In this document: positions 43,826 to 53,417 of the stretch, one piece after another
Position numbering within the stretch: the stretch's first letter is position 1
Layout of the letters: every line of letters begins with the position of its first letter
DNA from: Flavobacteriaceae bacterium
GTDB taxonomy: Bacteria > Bacteroidota > Bacteroidia > Flavobacteriales > Flavobacteriaceae
DNA length: 64,000 bases
Reading direction: 5' to 3'
NCBI GenBank assembly: GCA_028280265.1
Contig: JANQMD010000011.1
Location: forward strand, 32,146-96,145
The notes under the pieces: model-generated
Databases searched by the model: none
What the model saw: the letters and a program-made list of their open reading frames with translations, nothing else
Told to the model about the DNA's origin: nothing
Program-made: the position numbers and the translations under genes

Positions 43826-44989
43826 TTATTTACTCGCAAATAACTTTACATCATCTTCAGACACTTGTTGTTCTCCCAATATGATCAATCTTTCAATCAC
43901 ATTTCTCAATTCACGGATGTTCCCTGTCCAATCATACGATTGCAATAATTCAACCGCAGCTTTTGAGAATTCCTTCTTTGCAGTTCCCTGCTCTTGAGCT
44001 ATCTTATCAGTGAAGAAATCTATTAACAAAGGAATGTCTTCTCTACGATCGTTCAACGCTGGAACCTGAATTAAAATAACTGCTAATCTGTGATACAAAT
44101 CCTCACGGAACCTTCCTTCTTCGATTTCCTTTTTTAAATTCTTATTGGTAGCAGCTACCACACGAACATTGACTTTAATATCCTTGTCGCTACCGACTCT
44201 TTGAATTCGGTTTTCTTGCAAGGCTCTCAACACTTTCGCTTGAGCAGATAAACTCATATCTCCAATTTCATCCAGGAAAATGGTTCCTCCATTGGCAGCT
44301 TCAAATTTTCCAGCTCTGTCTTTATTGGCTCCTGTAAAACTTCCTTTGACATGTCCAAACAATTCACTTTCAATCAATTCAGAAGGAATAGCAGCACAGT
44401 TTACCTCAATCATAGGCAATTTGGAACGATCAGATTTTTCATGAAGCCAGTGTGCTACCAATTCTTTTCCTGTCCCATTAGGCCCCGTAATCAAAACTCT
44501 CGCATCGGTTGCTGCTACTTTTTCGATCATGTCTTTTATATGAGTGATTGCTTTGCTCTCACCAATCATCTCATAATTTTTACTCACCTTCTTCTTTAAT
44601 CGTTTGTTTTCAACCACCAATACTTTTCGATCCAATGCATTTCGTACCGTATTTAATAGACGATTTAAATCGGGTGGTTTGGAGATATAATCAAAAGCAC
44701 CTAATCGCATGGTATTCACAGCTGTGTCTAAATCTCCATGACCAGAAATCATTACAAATGGAGTTTCTGGTTTGATCTTTTTTGCTTTTTCCAAGACCTC
44801 TACTCCATCCATCTTTGGCATTTTAATATCACACAATACCAAGTCGTAATCTTTGTCTTTGATCATTTCTATTCCAGACAATCCATCCTCAGCCTCTTCA
44901 ACTTGATAAGCATCATTTTCTTCTGAAATAATCTTTTTTAAAACCCTGCGAATCGCAGCTTCATCTTCTATGATTAGAATTTTACTCAT
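43826..44989 (-). CDS. Sigma-54-dependent response regulator (NtrC type) without a DNA-binding domain
   Basis: The 387 residues consist of a receiver domain (phospho-acceptor Asp54 in [13 protein letters not shown]) and an AAA+ sigma-54 activation domain. The latter has Walker A GPNGTGKE, the sigma-54 contact loop GSFTGA, Walker [10 protein letters not shown] and the arginine-rich YHRLAVILI region. It ends in [31 protein letters not shown] without the Fis-type helix-turn-helix. It would have to activate sigma-54 RNA polymerase from solution or through a partner. No histidine kinase gene is nearby. Similar truncated forms are common in Flavobacteriia. Confidence 0.9.
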   Translation of the reverse strand: MSKILIIEDEAAIRRVLKKIISEENDAYQVEEAEDGLSGIEMIKDKDYDLVLCDIKMPKMDGVEVLEKAKKIKPETPFVMISGHGDLDTAVNTMRLGAFDYISKPPDLNRLLNTVRNALDRKVLVVENKRLKKKVSKNYEMIGESKAITHIKDMIEKVAATDARVLITGPNGTGKELVAHWLHEKSDRSKLPMIEVNCAAIPSELIESELFGHVKGSFTGANKDRAGKFEAANGGTIFLDEIGDMSLSAQAKVLRALQENRIQRVGSDKDIKVNVRVVAATNKNLKKEIEEGRFREDLYHRLAVILIQVPALNDRREDIPLLIDFFTDKIAQEQGTAKKEFSKAAVELLQSYDWTGNIRELRNVIERLIILGEQQVSEDDVKLFASK

Positions 44990-44999
44990 GTTTTGTTAG

Positions 45000-45031
45000 T
45001 TTGAAAGTTGCAAAGTCTGAAAGTTACAAAG
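45000..45031 (+). repeat. Dispersed GAAAGTTGCAAAGT element, copy 1
   Basis: The string GTTTGAAAGTTGCAAAGTCT is followed by GAAAGTTACAAAG. A closely related copy occurs in inverse orientation at 47699-47730, on the far side of the ABC transporter genes. Confidence 0.6.
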
Positions 45032-45098
45032 CGTCGAAGTTGTTATAGAGAAAGGCAATCTCTTTCAACTTTTCTCTTTTTAACTTTCGGACTAGTCT

Positions 45099-46418
45099 TT
45101 ACCCTTTATATTTTAACCACTTATATAGGTCTTTGTAAGTTGGTTTTTTGCCATACATTAAGATTCCTACTCTGTATATTTTTGCAGCAAACCATACCAT
45201 GAATACGAAAGTAATCAATAACAATGCCATAGAAATGGCAATCTCATACCAAGGCACTCCAAAAGGAACACGCATTAACATAACTATAGGAGATGTTAGT
45301 GGAATGATAGAAAATATGGTTGAAATAGGTCCACTCGGATCGTTAATTACTGTAGCAAACCCGACATAGACTCCTAAAATTAACGGCAACATTACTGGAA
45401 GCATAAATTGTTGTGTATCAGTTTCATTATCTACTGCTGCTCCAATAGCTGCAAAAACAGAGCTGTATAAGAAATACCCTCCTAAGAAATAGAAAATGAA
45501 CAATACAAACATTAGAAATACAGGAAGCTTTTGTAGCTCTCTAAACAATTGTTCTCCTCCACTAGCCGATTGTTTAATCACTTCCATCTGCTCTGGGCCT
45601 ACTTTTGAAGCTTGTGCTTCCATCATATCGACTCCAAAAAAGGAGGAGGCAACAATACTAAGGATGGTAATGATGACTCCCCAGATTAAAAATTGTAGCA
45701 GCCCAGCTGAGGCATTCCCTATAATTTTTCCTAACATCAGCTGAAAAGGTTTCACCGAGGAAACGATTACTTCAATAATTCTACTGGTCTTTTCTTCGAT
45801 GACACTCCTCATGACTGAAGTCCCATAGATAATGACAAACATCATTAAGAAATATCCTGAAATGGCACCTACACCAATTTTGATCCAGCTGCTCATTTTT
45901 GAGGATTTCTCTCCAGAAAAGTTATTTAATTTGATACTCGCATTAAACTCAGACGACTTTAAATCTGACAAATTGATTCCCAAGTTGTTTAACTTGTTTT
46001 CCCTTAGACGGCTTTCTATTTTTCTCTCCAGTGATTCAATGGTTCCAACACTTGGTGATGCACTTGAGTAAAACTCAATAGATGACACTAAGAGTTCTAG
46101 GCTATCTTGCTTGGGTATGTACAACATCCCATAAAATTTCCCTTGTTTTACCTTACTCTTTGCATCTTCAAAAGTCAGATCCGAATAGTCTTCGTATTTG
46201 ACGGTCTTTCGGTCTTTAAAATCATCTTTTGAAAAAATTCCAGAATGATCGACATAAACAATATTCTTTATCTTTTCATTGTTCTTCTTGCTCAAAAAAT
46301 AGACTAAAAAACCTATTCCCACCATTAATAAGGGACTCAGGAATGTCATAACAATAAATGATTTGTTACGAACCTTTGCAAAAAACTCTCTTTTTATGAT
46401 AATATTTAGCTTGCTCAT
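45099..46418 (-). CDS. ABC-2 type transporter permease (NatB-like)
   Basis: A 439-residue membrane protein with an N-terminal helix (SFIVMTFLSPLLMVGIGFLVYF), a large extracytoplasmic domain (about residues 45-180) and five C-terminal helices. FGTSV-like ending regions such as YGTSVMRSVIEEKTSRIIEV are hallmarks of ABC-2 permeases of the NatB/YhaP group. It pairs with the ATPase gene 3 bases upstream. Sodium or drug export is known for relatives; the substrate here is not predictable. Confidence 0.88.
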   Translation of the reverse strand: MSKLNIIIKREFFAKVRNKSFIVMTFLSPLLMVGIGFLVYFLSKKNNEKIKNIVYVDHSGIFSKDDFKDRKTVKYEDYSDLTFEDAKSKVKQGKFYGMLYIPKQDSLELLVSSIEFYSSASPSVGTIESLERKIESRLRENKLNNLGINLSDLKSSEFNASIKLNNFSGEKSSKMSSWIKIGVGAISGYFLMMFVIIYGTSVMRSVIEEKTSRIIEVIVSSVKPFQLMLGKIIGNASAGLLQFLIWGVIITILSIVASSFFGVDMMEAQASKVGPEQMEVIKQSASGGEQLFRELQKLPVFLMFVLFIFYFLGGYFLYSSVFAAIGAAVDNETDTQQFMLPVMLPLILGVYVGFATVINDPSGPISTIFSIIPLTSPIVMLMRVPFGVPWYEIAISMALLLITFVFMVWFAAKIYRVGILMYGKKPTYKDLYKWLKYKG

Positions 46419-46421
46419 TTT

Positions 46422-47351
46422 CTAACTATTTTTGTTTACGGCTTGAATAAAAATATCGTTCGCATCTGGAACCAACTCTACAAAGTGCCGTACTTGCCCT
46501 TCACTTGTTAAATAAGACAACAAATCGTTTGCTGAATTTCCTTGAGTCAATTTTACATTCAGTCGAAGTCCTTCATTGAGCAATTTAAAATCTGCCTCAG
46601 TTACTTCAAAATTCGTTCTCAACTTTTCCTCTACCTCTCCTGCATTGTTGGTATCCAATCCTACTTGAAATGTATTGGTACGGAACTCTCTTTTGATATC
46701 GTCCAATTTCCCTTCTAGGATTAGGTTAGACTTATCGATCAAACCAATATAATCACACAATTCTTCCACAGATTCCATTCTGTGTGTTGAAAATATGATC
46801 GTGGCTCCTTCGTCTCGTAATTGCAATATTTCTTTTGCGATTAACTGTGCATTAATCGGGTCAAATCCAGAGAAAGGCTCATCAAAAATCAATAATTTAG
46901 GTTTGTGCATTACGGTAACAATGAACTGAACTTTTTGCGCCATTCCTTTAGAGAGCTCTTGAATTTTCTTGTTCCACCAACTGTAAATATCAAACTTCTC
47001 GAACCAGTACTTTAACCGTTGCTTAGCCTCTTTTGTACTTAGCCCTTTCAATTGAGCGAGATACATCGCCTGTTCTCCTACTTTCATACTCTTGTAAAGT
47101 CCTCTTTCCTCTGGTAAGTATCCGATATGCTCTACATGTTTAGGATGCAATGCTTCACCATCTAGAGTAATGGATCCGCTGTCTGGCATTGTAATCTGAT
47201 TGATAATTCGGATTAAGGAAGTCTTCCCTGCTCCATTAGGTCCTAAAAGACCAAAGACACTTCCTTTCGGAACATGTAAAGAAACATCATTTAATGCCTT
47301 GTAATCGCCATAGGTTTTTACGATGTTGTTGATTTCCAGTAAATTTTTCAT
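46422..47351 (-). CDS. ABC transporter ATP-binding protein (NatA-like)
   Basis: A 309-residue ATPase. Walker A is GLLGPNGAGKTSL, the signature is LSKGMAQK, Walker B is LLIFDEPFSGFDP and the switch histidine lies in IIFSTHRMESVEEL. A C-terminal DUF4162-like domain (about 225-309) is typical of partners of ABC-2 permeases. It lies three bases before the permease gene, and together they form an exporter. Confidence 0.92.
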   Translation of the reverse strand: MKNLLEINNIVKTYGDYKALNDVSLHVPKGSVFGLLGPNGAGKTSLIRIINQITMPDSGSITLDGEALHPKHVEHIGYLPEERGLYKSMKVGEQAMYLAQLKGLSTKEAKQRLKYWFEKFDIYSWWNKKIQELSKGMAQKVQFIVTVMHKPKLLIFDEPFSGFDPINAQLIAKEILQLRDEGATIIFSTHRMESVEELCDYIGLIDKSNLILEGKLDDIKREFRTNTFQVGLDTNNAGEVEEKLRTNFEVTEADFKLLNEGLRLNVKLTQGNSANDLLSYLTSEGQVRHFVELVPDANDIFIQAVNKNS

Positions 47352-47374
47352 AAACCGTTCTTTGATTTAGTTCT

Positions 47375-47382
47375 CAAACTTA
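47375..47382 (-). promoter_or_regulatory. Candidate -7 element of the ABC exporter operon
   Basis: The minus strand reads TAAGTTTG, a full match to TAnnTTTG, 24 bases before the ATPase ATG. Confidence 0.5.
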
Positions 47383-47539
47383 GTTATTTTATACAGATTA
47401 GTGAATAGAAGTAGAAAAATGTTACAGTCTATTAGATTTTATGGCAGTACTATTTTAGTGGATTAGAGAGTTTATACAAGATAAGCCTTAAAATTTGAGT
47501 ATGATTTTAGATGAATAATGAACTAGTAGTAAAGTAAAA

Positions 47540-47585
47540 AAACAACCCAAAAACTAAAATAATTCTAGTTCAATGGGCTGTTTCT
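47540..47585 (-). terminator. Intrinsic terminator of carB
   Basis: On the minus strand AACAGCCCA pairs with TGGGTTGTT (one G-T pair). The loop itself can fold through CTAGAAT/ATTTTAG. A run of seven T follows. Confidence 0.7.
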
Positions 47586-47621
47586 TTTATATAGTTTCTA
47601 TGACTCTTAAAATTGAGATTA

Positions 47622-47682
47622 CCTGCCCGACGCAGGCGGGCTTCGTCGCTTTCCCTTCAACAGGTTCAGGGTGACAGCTTCT
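47622..47682. repeat. GC-rich intergenic repeat island
   Basis: The stretch includes CCTGC-CCGAC-GCAGG (47622-47636, a small hairpin), then GGCGGGCTTCGTCGC and CTTCAACAGGTTCAGGGTGA. Its base composition contrasts sharply with the AT-rich surroundings. Strings of this kind are frequent intergenic repeats in flavobacterial genomes, and decayed relatives may lie at 15269-15303 and 63778-63815. Confidence 0.55.
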
Positions 47683-47698
47683 CGTAAAGACAATTTCT

Positions 47699-47730
47699 TT
47701 GAGACTTTGCAACTTTCAAACTTTGTAACT
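47699..47730 (-). repeat. Dispersed GAAAGTTGCAAAGT element, copy 2, inverse
   Basis: Read on the minus strand it gives AGTTACAAAGTTTGAAAG followed by TTGCAAAGTCTC, matching the element at 45000-45031. The two copies bracket the ABC exporter genes. Confidence 0.55.
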
Positions 47731-47737
47731 CAAAAAC

Positions 47738-50593
47738 CTACTTACTCAAATACATCTTACGTTTCGAGTACAAATCGTAGAATTCATCGTCTCTTAAATT
47801 GTCGATGAACAAGATACTTTCTCCTGTAGATTTCATCTCAGGTCCTAAGGTCTTATCTACATTCGGAAACTTGTTAAATGAGAATACTGGTTGTTTAATT
47901 GCAAACCCTTCTTTATGAGGTTTGAAATCGAAATCTGTCACTTTCTTCTCTCCTAACATCACCTTTGTTGCATAATTCACATAAGGTTCTCTGTAAGCCT
48001 TCGCAATAAATGGCACTGTTCTAGAAGCTCTTGGATTCGCTTCAATGATGTATACTTTATCATCTTTAACCGCAAATTGAATATTGATCAATCCAACAGT
48101 ATTTAACGCTCTAGCAATAGTACGCGTATGATCCTTGATTTGATGCATTACTAACTTTCCTAAGTTGAATGGTGGTAGTGTTGCATTCGAATCACCTGAG
48201 TGGATTCCACATGGCTCAATATGTTCCATAATTCCAATAATGTATACATTACCATCTGCATCACATATAGCGTCTGCTTCTGCCTCAATGGCACCATCTA
48301 AATAATGGTCTAACAGTAATTTGTTGTTTGGAATTTTACGCAGTAAGTCAACAACATGCTCTACCAAATCCTCTTTGTTGATCACAATTTTCATTCCCTG
48401 TCCTCCTAAAACATAAGAAGGTCTCACTAGAATCGGGAAATTTAGCTTATCTGCTAAAGCTAGCGCTTCATCTGCAGTTTCTGCTACACCAAATTCAGGA
48501 TAAGGGATGTCATTCGCTTTTAACAAAGTAGAGAAACTTCCTCTGTCTTCTGCCAAATCCAAAGATTCGAAACTTGTTCCAATGATTTTAACTCCGTACT
48601 TGGTCAACTTTTCAGCAAGTTTCAATGCTGTTTGACCACCTAACTGCACAATAACTCCTTCTGGTTTTTCATGACGAATGATGTCGTAGATATGTTCCCA
48701 AAAAACAGGCTCAAAGTATAACTTATCAGCTGTATCAAAATCCGTAGATACCGTTTCTGGATTACAGTTAATCATAATGGTTTCATAGCCACACTCTGAG
48801 GCTGCTAGTACTCCGTGTACACAACAGTAATCAAATTCAATTCCCTGTCCAATTCTATTTGGCCCAGATCCTAAGACCACAATCTTCTTGCGATCAGAAA
48901 CAACGCTTTCGTTGTGAACATAGGTTTCTCCTGAAGCAGTTTCTACTGTATTTTCAAAGGTCGAATAGTAATATGGTGTTTTTGCTGTAAATTCCGCTGC
49001 ACAGGTATCTACCAGTTTGTAAACACGCTGAATATTCATTTCTTCACGCTTGGTATACACCTGACTTTCTAAACATCCCAGCATGTGAGCAATCTGACGA
49101 TCTCCATACCCTTTCTGTTTAGCCTCTAACAATAGGTCTTTGTCTAATGTATCAATGGTATAGGTAGAAATTTCTTTTTCTAGTTGGAAGAGTTCTTCGT
49201 ACTGCTTTAGATACCACATGTCAATTTTTGTGATATCATAAATCTGACTCAATGGAATTCCCATGGCTATGGCATCGTAGATCACAAATACTCGATCCCA
49301 TGACGCATGCGTTAATTTATCTATAATTGTATTGTAGTCTTTGTAGCCTTTCCCATCGGCTCCCAATCCATTTCTCTTAATCTCCAATGATTGTGTGGCT
49401 TTGTGGAGAGCTTCTTGGAAACAACGTCCAATTCCCATCACCTCACCTACTGCTTTCATTTGAAGACCTAACGTTCTATCAGATCCTTCGAACTTATCGA
49501 AGTTCCATCTTGGTATTTTAACAATCACATAATCTAACGTAGGTTCAAACAATGCCGAAGTTGATTTTGTGATCTGATTTTCTAATTCATCTAACGTATA
49601 TCCAATCGCCAATTTTGTTGCTACTTTGGCAATTGGGTAACCTGTCGCTTTACTTGCCAATGCAGAAGAACGAGATACCCGTGGATTGATTTCAATAGCA
49701 ATGATGTCTTCTTTCTCATCTGGACTCACAGCAAACTGCACGTTACATCCTCCTTCAAAGTCACCAATACTACGCATCATCTTGATGGCCATATCACGCA
49801 TTTTCTGATAGGTCTTATCAGATAAGGTCATCGCAGGTGCTACTGTAATAGAATCTCCTGTATGAATTCCCATGGGATCCATATTTTCTATGGAACAAAT
49901 GATAACAACATTGTCGTTTTTATCTCGTAAGAGTTCTAACTCATATTCCTTCCACCCCATCATGGCTTTGTCAATCATCACCTCATGAATGGGAGAAATT
50001 TCCAAACCTCTGCGCAATGAGCTATCAAAATCTTCTTCGTTGTATACAATTGCTGCACCAGCTCCCCCTAAGGTATAGGAAGCTCTAATACACAATGGAA
50101 AACCAAACTCCTGTGCAATTTCTTTTCCTTTTAAAAAGGATGTTGCTGTGGCTTGTGGTGCCATGTCAACACCAATTTGTCCCATCAACTCACGGAACTT
50201 CTCTCTGTCTTCCGTAATATTAATGGCATTGATATCTACACCAATTTGTTTTACACCAAAATCTTCCCAAATCCCTTTTTCATCGGCCTCAATACATAAA
50301 TTCAATGCAGTTTGTCCTCCCATAGTTGGCAGTACCGCATCAATTTGTGGATGTTCTTTTAAAATTTTTACGATTGATTTGGTTGTAAGAGGCAACAAAT
50401 ATACATGATCCGCCATCGAAGGGTCTGTCATGATAGTCGCTGGATTGGAATTGATTAAAATAGTCTCAATTCCGTCCTCTCTCAAAGAACGTAAAGATTG
50501 TGATCCGGAGTAGTCAAACTCACAAGCCTGACCAATAACAATAGGACCTGAACCGATAATTAAAATGGATTTTAAGTCGTCTCTTTTTGGCAT
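47738..50593 (-). CDS. carB: Carbamoyl-phosphate synthase large subunit, without the MGS allosteric domain
   Basis: This makes carbamoyl phosphate from glutamine-derived ammonia, bicarbonate and two ATP for pyrimidine and arginine synthesis. The 951 residues include the N-terminal IIGSGPIVIGQACEFDYSG and the repeated VLGSGPNRIGQGIEFDYCC. The two ATP-grasp halves each have EINPR/EANPR motifs. The protein stops at DEFYDLYSKRKMYLSK, where the about 120-residue MGS-like regulatory domain of the enterobacterial enzyme would begin. Short CarB proteins are usual in Flavobacteriia. The small subunit gene is not in this window. Confidence 0.95.
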   Translation of the reverse strand: MPKRDDLKSILIIGSGPIVIGQACEFDYSGSQSLRSLREDGIETILINSNPATIMTDPSMADHVYLLPLTTKSIVKILKEHPQIDAVLPTMGGQTALNLCIEADEKGIWEDFGVKQIGVDINAINITEDREKFRELMGQIGVDMAPQATATSFLKGKEIAQEFGFPLCIRASYTLGGAGAAIVYNEEDFDSSLRRGLEISPIHEVMIDKAMMGWKEYELELLRDKNDNVVIICSIENMDPMGIHTGDSITVAPAMTLSDKTYQKMRDMAIKMMRSIGDFEGGCNVQFAVSPDEKEDIIAIEINPRVSRSSALASKATGYPIAKVATKLAIGYTLDELENQITKSTSALFEPTLDYVIVKIPRWNFDKFEGSDRTLGLQMKAVGEVMGIGRCFQEALHKATQSLEIKRNGLGADGKGYKDYNTIIDKLTHASWDRVFVIYDAIAMGIPLSQIYDITKIDMWYLKQYEELFQLEKEISTYTIDTLDKDLLLEAKQKGYGDRQIAHMLGCLESQVYTKREEMNIQRVYKLVDTCAAEFTAKTPYYYSTFENTVETASGETYVHNESVVSDRKKIVVLGSGPNRIGQGIEFDYCCVHGVLAASECGYETIMINCNPETVSTDFDTADKLYFEPVFWEHIYDIIRHEKPEGVIVQLGGQTALKLAEKLTKYGVKIIGTSFESLDLAEDRGSFSTLLKANDIPYPEFGVAETADEALALADKLNFPILVRPSYVLGGQGMKIVINKEDLVEHVVDLLRKIPNNKLLLDHYLDGAIEAEADAICDADGNVYIIGIMEHIEPCGIHSGDSNATLPPFNLGKLVMHQIKDHTRTIARALNTVGLINIQFAVKDDKVYIIEANPRASRTVPFIAKAYREPYVNYATKVMLGEKKVTDFDFKPHKEGFAIKQPVFSFNKFPNVDKTLGPEMKSTGESILFIDNLRDDEFYDLYSKRKMYLSK

Positions 50594-50643
50594 AATTCTT
50601 TCCTGTTTTTCTTCAGTTTGTAAAAATACTTTGTGATTGGATA

Positions 50644-50680
50644 TAAAAAAAGGTGTTACTTAAAAAAGTAACACCTTTAT
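50644..50680 (-). terminator. Intrinsic terminator of rpmH
   Basis: On the minus strand AAAGGTGTTACTT pairs with AAGTAACACCTTT, followed by a T run. It lies between rpmH and carB and so separates their transcripts. Confidence 0.8.
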
Positions 50681-50699
50681 TATTAACAATTGTTAATCA

Positions 50700-50858
50700 T
50701 TATTTTTTATGTCTTGATTCAGATGAAACAGACAATTTCTTTCTTCCTTTTGCTCTTCTTCTAGCTAGCACTTTTCTACCATTAGCAGAAGCCATTCTTT
50801 CCATGAAACCGTGTTTGTTTCTTCTTTTTCTTTTCGATGGTTGATACGTTCTTTTCAT
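50700..50858 (-). CDS. rpmH: 50S ribosomal protein L34
   Basis: A 52-codon gene read from the ATG at 50858 to a TAA at 50700. The product begins [20 protein letters not shown] and continues [20 protein letters not shown], the universal L34 sequence. The C-terminal extension, [12 protein letters not shown], is typical for Bacteroidota. It diverges from pyrG across a 230-base spacer. The usual rnpA-dnaA neighbours are not here. Confidence 0.97.
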   Translation of the reverse strand: MKRTYQPSKRKRRNKHGFMERMASANGRKVLARRRAKGRKKLSVSSESRHKK

Positions 50859-51039
50859 TTCAAATAGTTATAAATAACGTCTAAATATATTAATTTGCTT
50901 TGCTGAAATTCCGTCTGCTAAAAGCGTTGGCAAATATACAACTGTTTTTAACTCTGACAAACAAGTTTTGCAAAAAAATTAAAAATATTTTTCTCTTCTT
51001 TTTTTCTTCAAAAATGTTGATCGTTTTTTTCATTTTTTA

Positions 51040-52702
<1,663 letters not shown>

Positions 52703-52708
52703 TCTTTT

Positions 52709-53272
52709 ATGGATATCTTAATAATCATGGGACCTCCTTATTCTGGCAAAGGTACCCAGTGTGAAATTTTAAAAGACAAATTAAGTTATAAGCATATCTC
52801 TACAGGTGATCGTTGTCGATATGAAAAAGAACAGAAAACTGAAATTGGTATAATTATGTCTCGATTTGAGGAGAAAGGTGATTTAGTTCCTGATAAAATC
52901 ATGAAAGATCTTTTCTCAAAAATACTTGATGAAAATATCAATAATAATGGAATCATACTCGATGGTTATCCTAGAACCATAAATCAAGTAAATGATTTAA
53001 TTGATCTAGTTGATTCCAAGCAATTATCAATATCTAAAGTTTTAAATATTGAACTTCCTAAAGAAGAATTATTAAAAAGAGCGGCTAAAAGAGCAAAATC
53101 ATCAAATAGACTGGATGATAAAAATCCAGATACCCACATTAAAAGAATTTTAGTATTTGAACAGTCTACACTCCCGGCAGTTAAATATTTGAGTAATCAT
53201 GTAATGGTAACAAATATTAATGGTATGGGATCTATTGATGAAATAACGCGAAAAATAAATAGTTCTTTATAA
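52709..53272 (+). CDS. Adenylate-kinase-like nucleoside monophosphate kinase
   Basis: A 187-residue P-loop kinase. The P-loop is MGPPYSGKGTQCEIL. HISTGDRCRYEKE matches the NMP-binding helix. ILDGYPRTINQV contains the conserved D-G-[FY]-P-R-T, and the RAAKRAKSSNRLDDKNPDT region is a short LID. It resembles Adk but is more diverged than a housekeeping enzyme; for example GPPYSGKG replaces the usual GxPGxGKGT. It is probably a second, specialised kinase. It sits 6 bases after pyrG and before yidC, which has its own promoter. Phosphorylating CMP or UMP next to CTP synthase is a tempting but untested idea. Confidence 0.8.
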   Translation: MDILIIMGPPYSGKGTQCEILKDKLSYKHISTGDRCRYEKEQKTEIGIIMSRFEEKGDLVPDKIMKDLFSKILDENINNNGIILDGYPRTINQVNDLIDLVDSKQLSISKVLNIELPKEELLKRAAKRAKSSNRLDDKNPDTHIKRILVFEQSTLPAVKYLSNHVMVTNINGMGSIDEITRKINSSL

Positions 53273-53353
53273 AGTTTATTTGGAACACTGTTTGAACTAT
53301 TATAAGTAAAGAAATAATCAACAGTAGAAATACACAAAAACAGTCGATTTTAC

Positions 53354-53361
53354 TACATTTG
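53354..53361 (+). promoter_or_regulatory. Candidate -7 element of yidC
   Basis: TACATTTG fully matches TAnnTTTG and lies 57 bases before the yidC ATG. No clear -33 TTTG is seen at the standard spacing. Confidence 0.45.
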
Positions 53362-53417
53362 TCATCCTTTTTAAAGGAAAATACTAGAAATAGTGTGACA
53401 AACTGACACAAGAATTT

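Larger units (their letters stand above)
47352..47737. other. 386-base spacer between the ABC ATPase and carB
   Basis: No gene is seen. From left to right it holds the exporter promoter (47375-47382), the carB terminator (about 47540-47585), a GC-rich island (47622-47682) and the inverse copy of the GAAAGTTGCAAAGT element (47699-47730). Confidence 0.6.
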
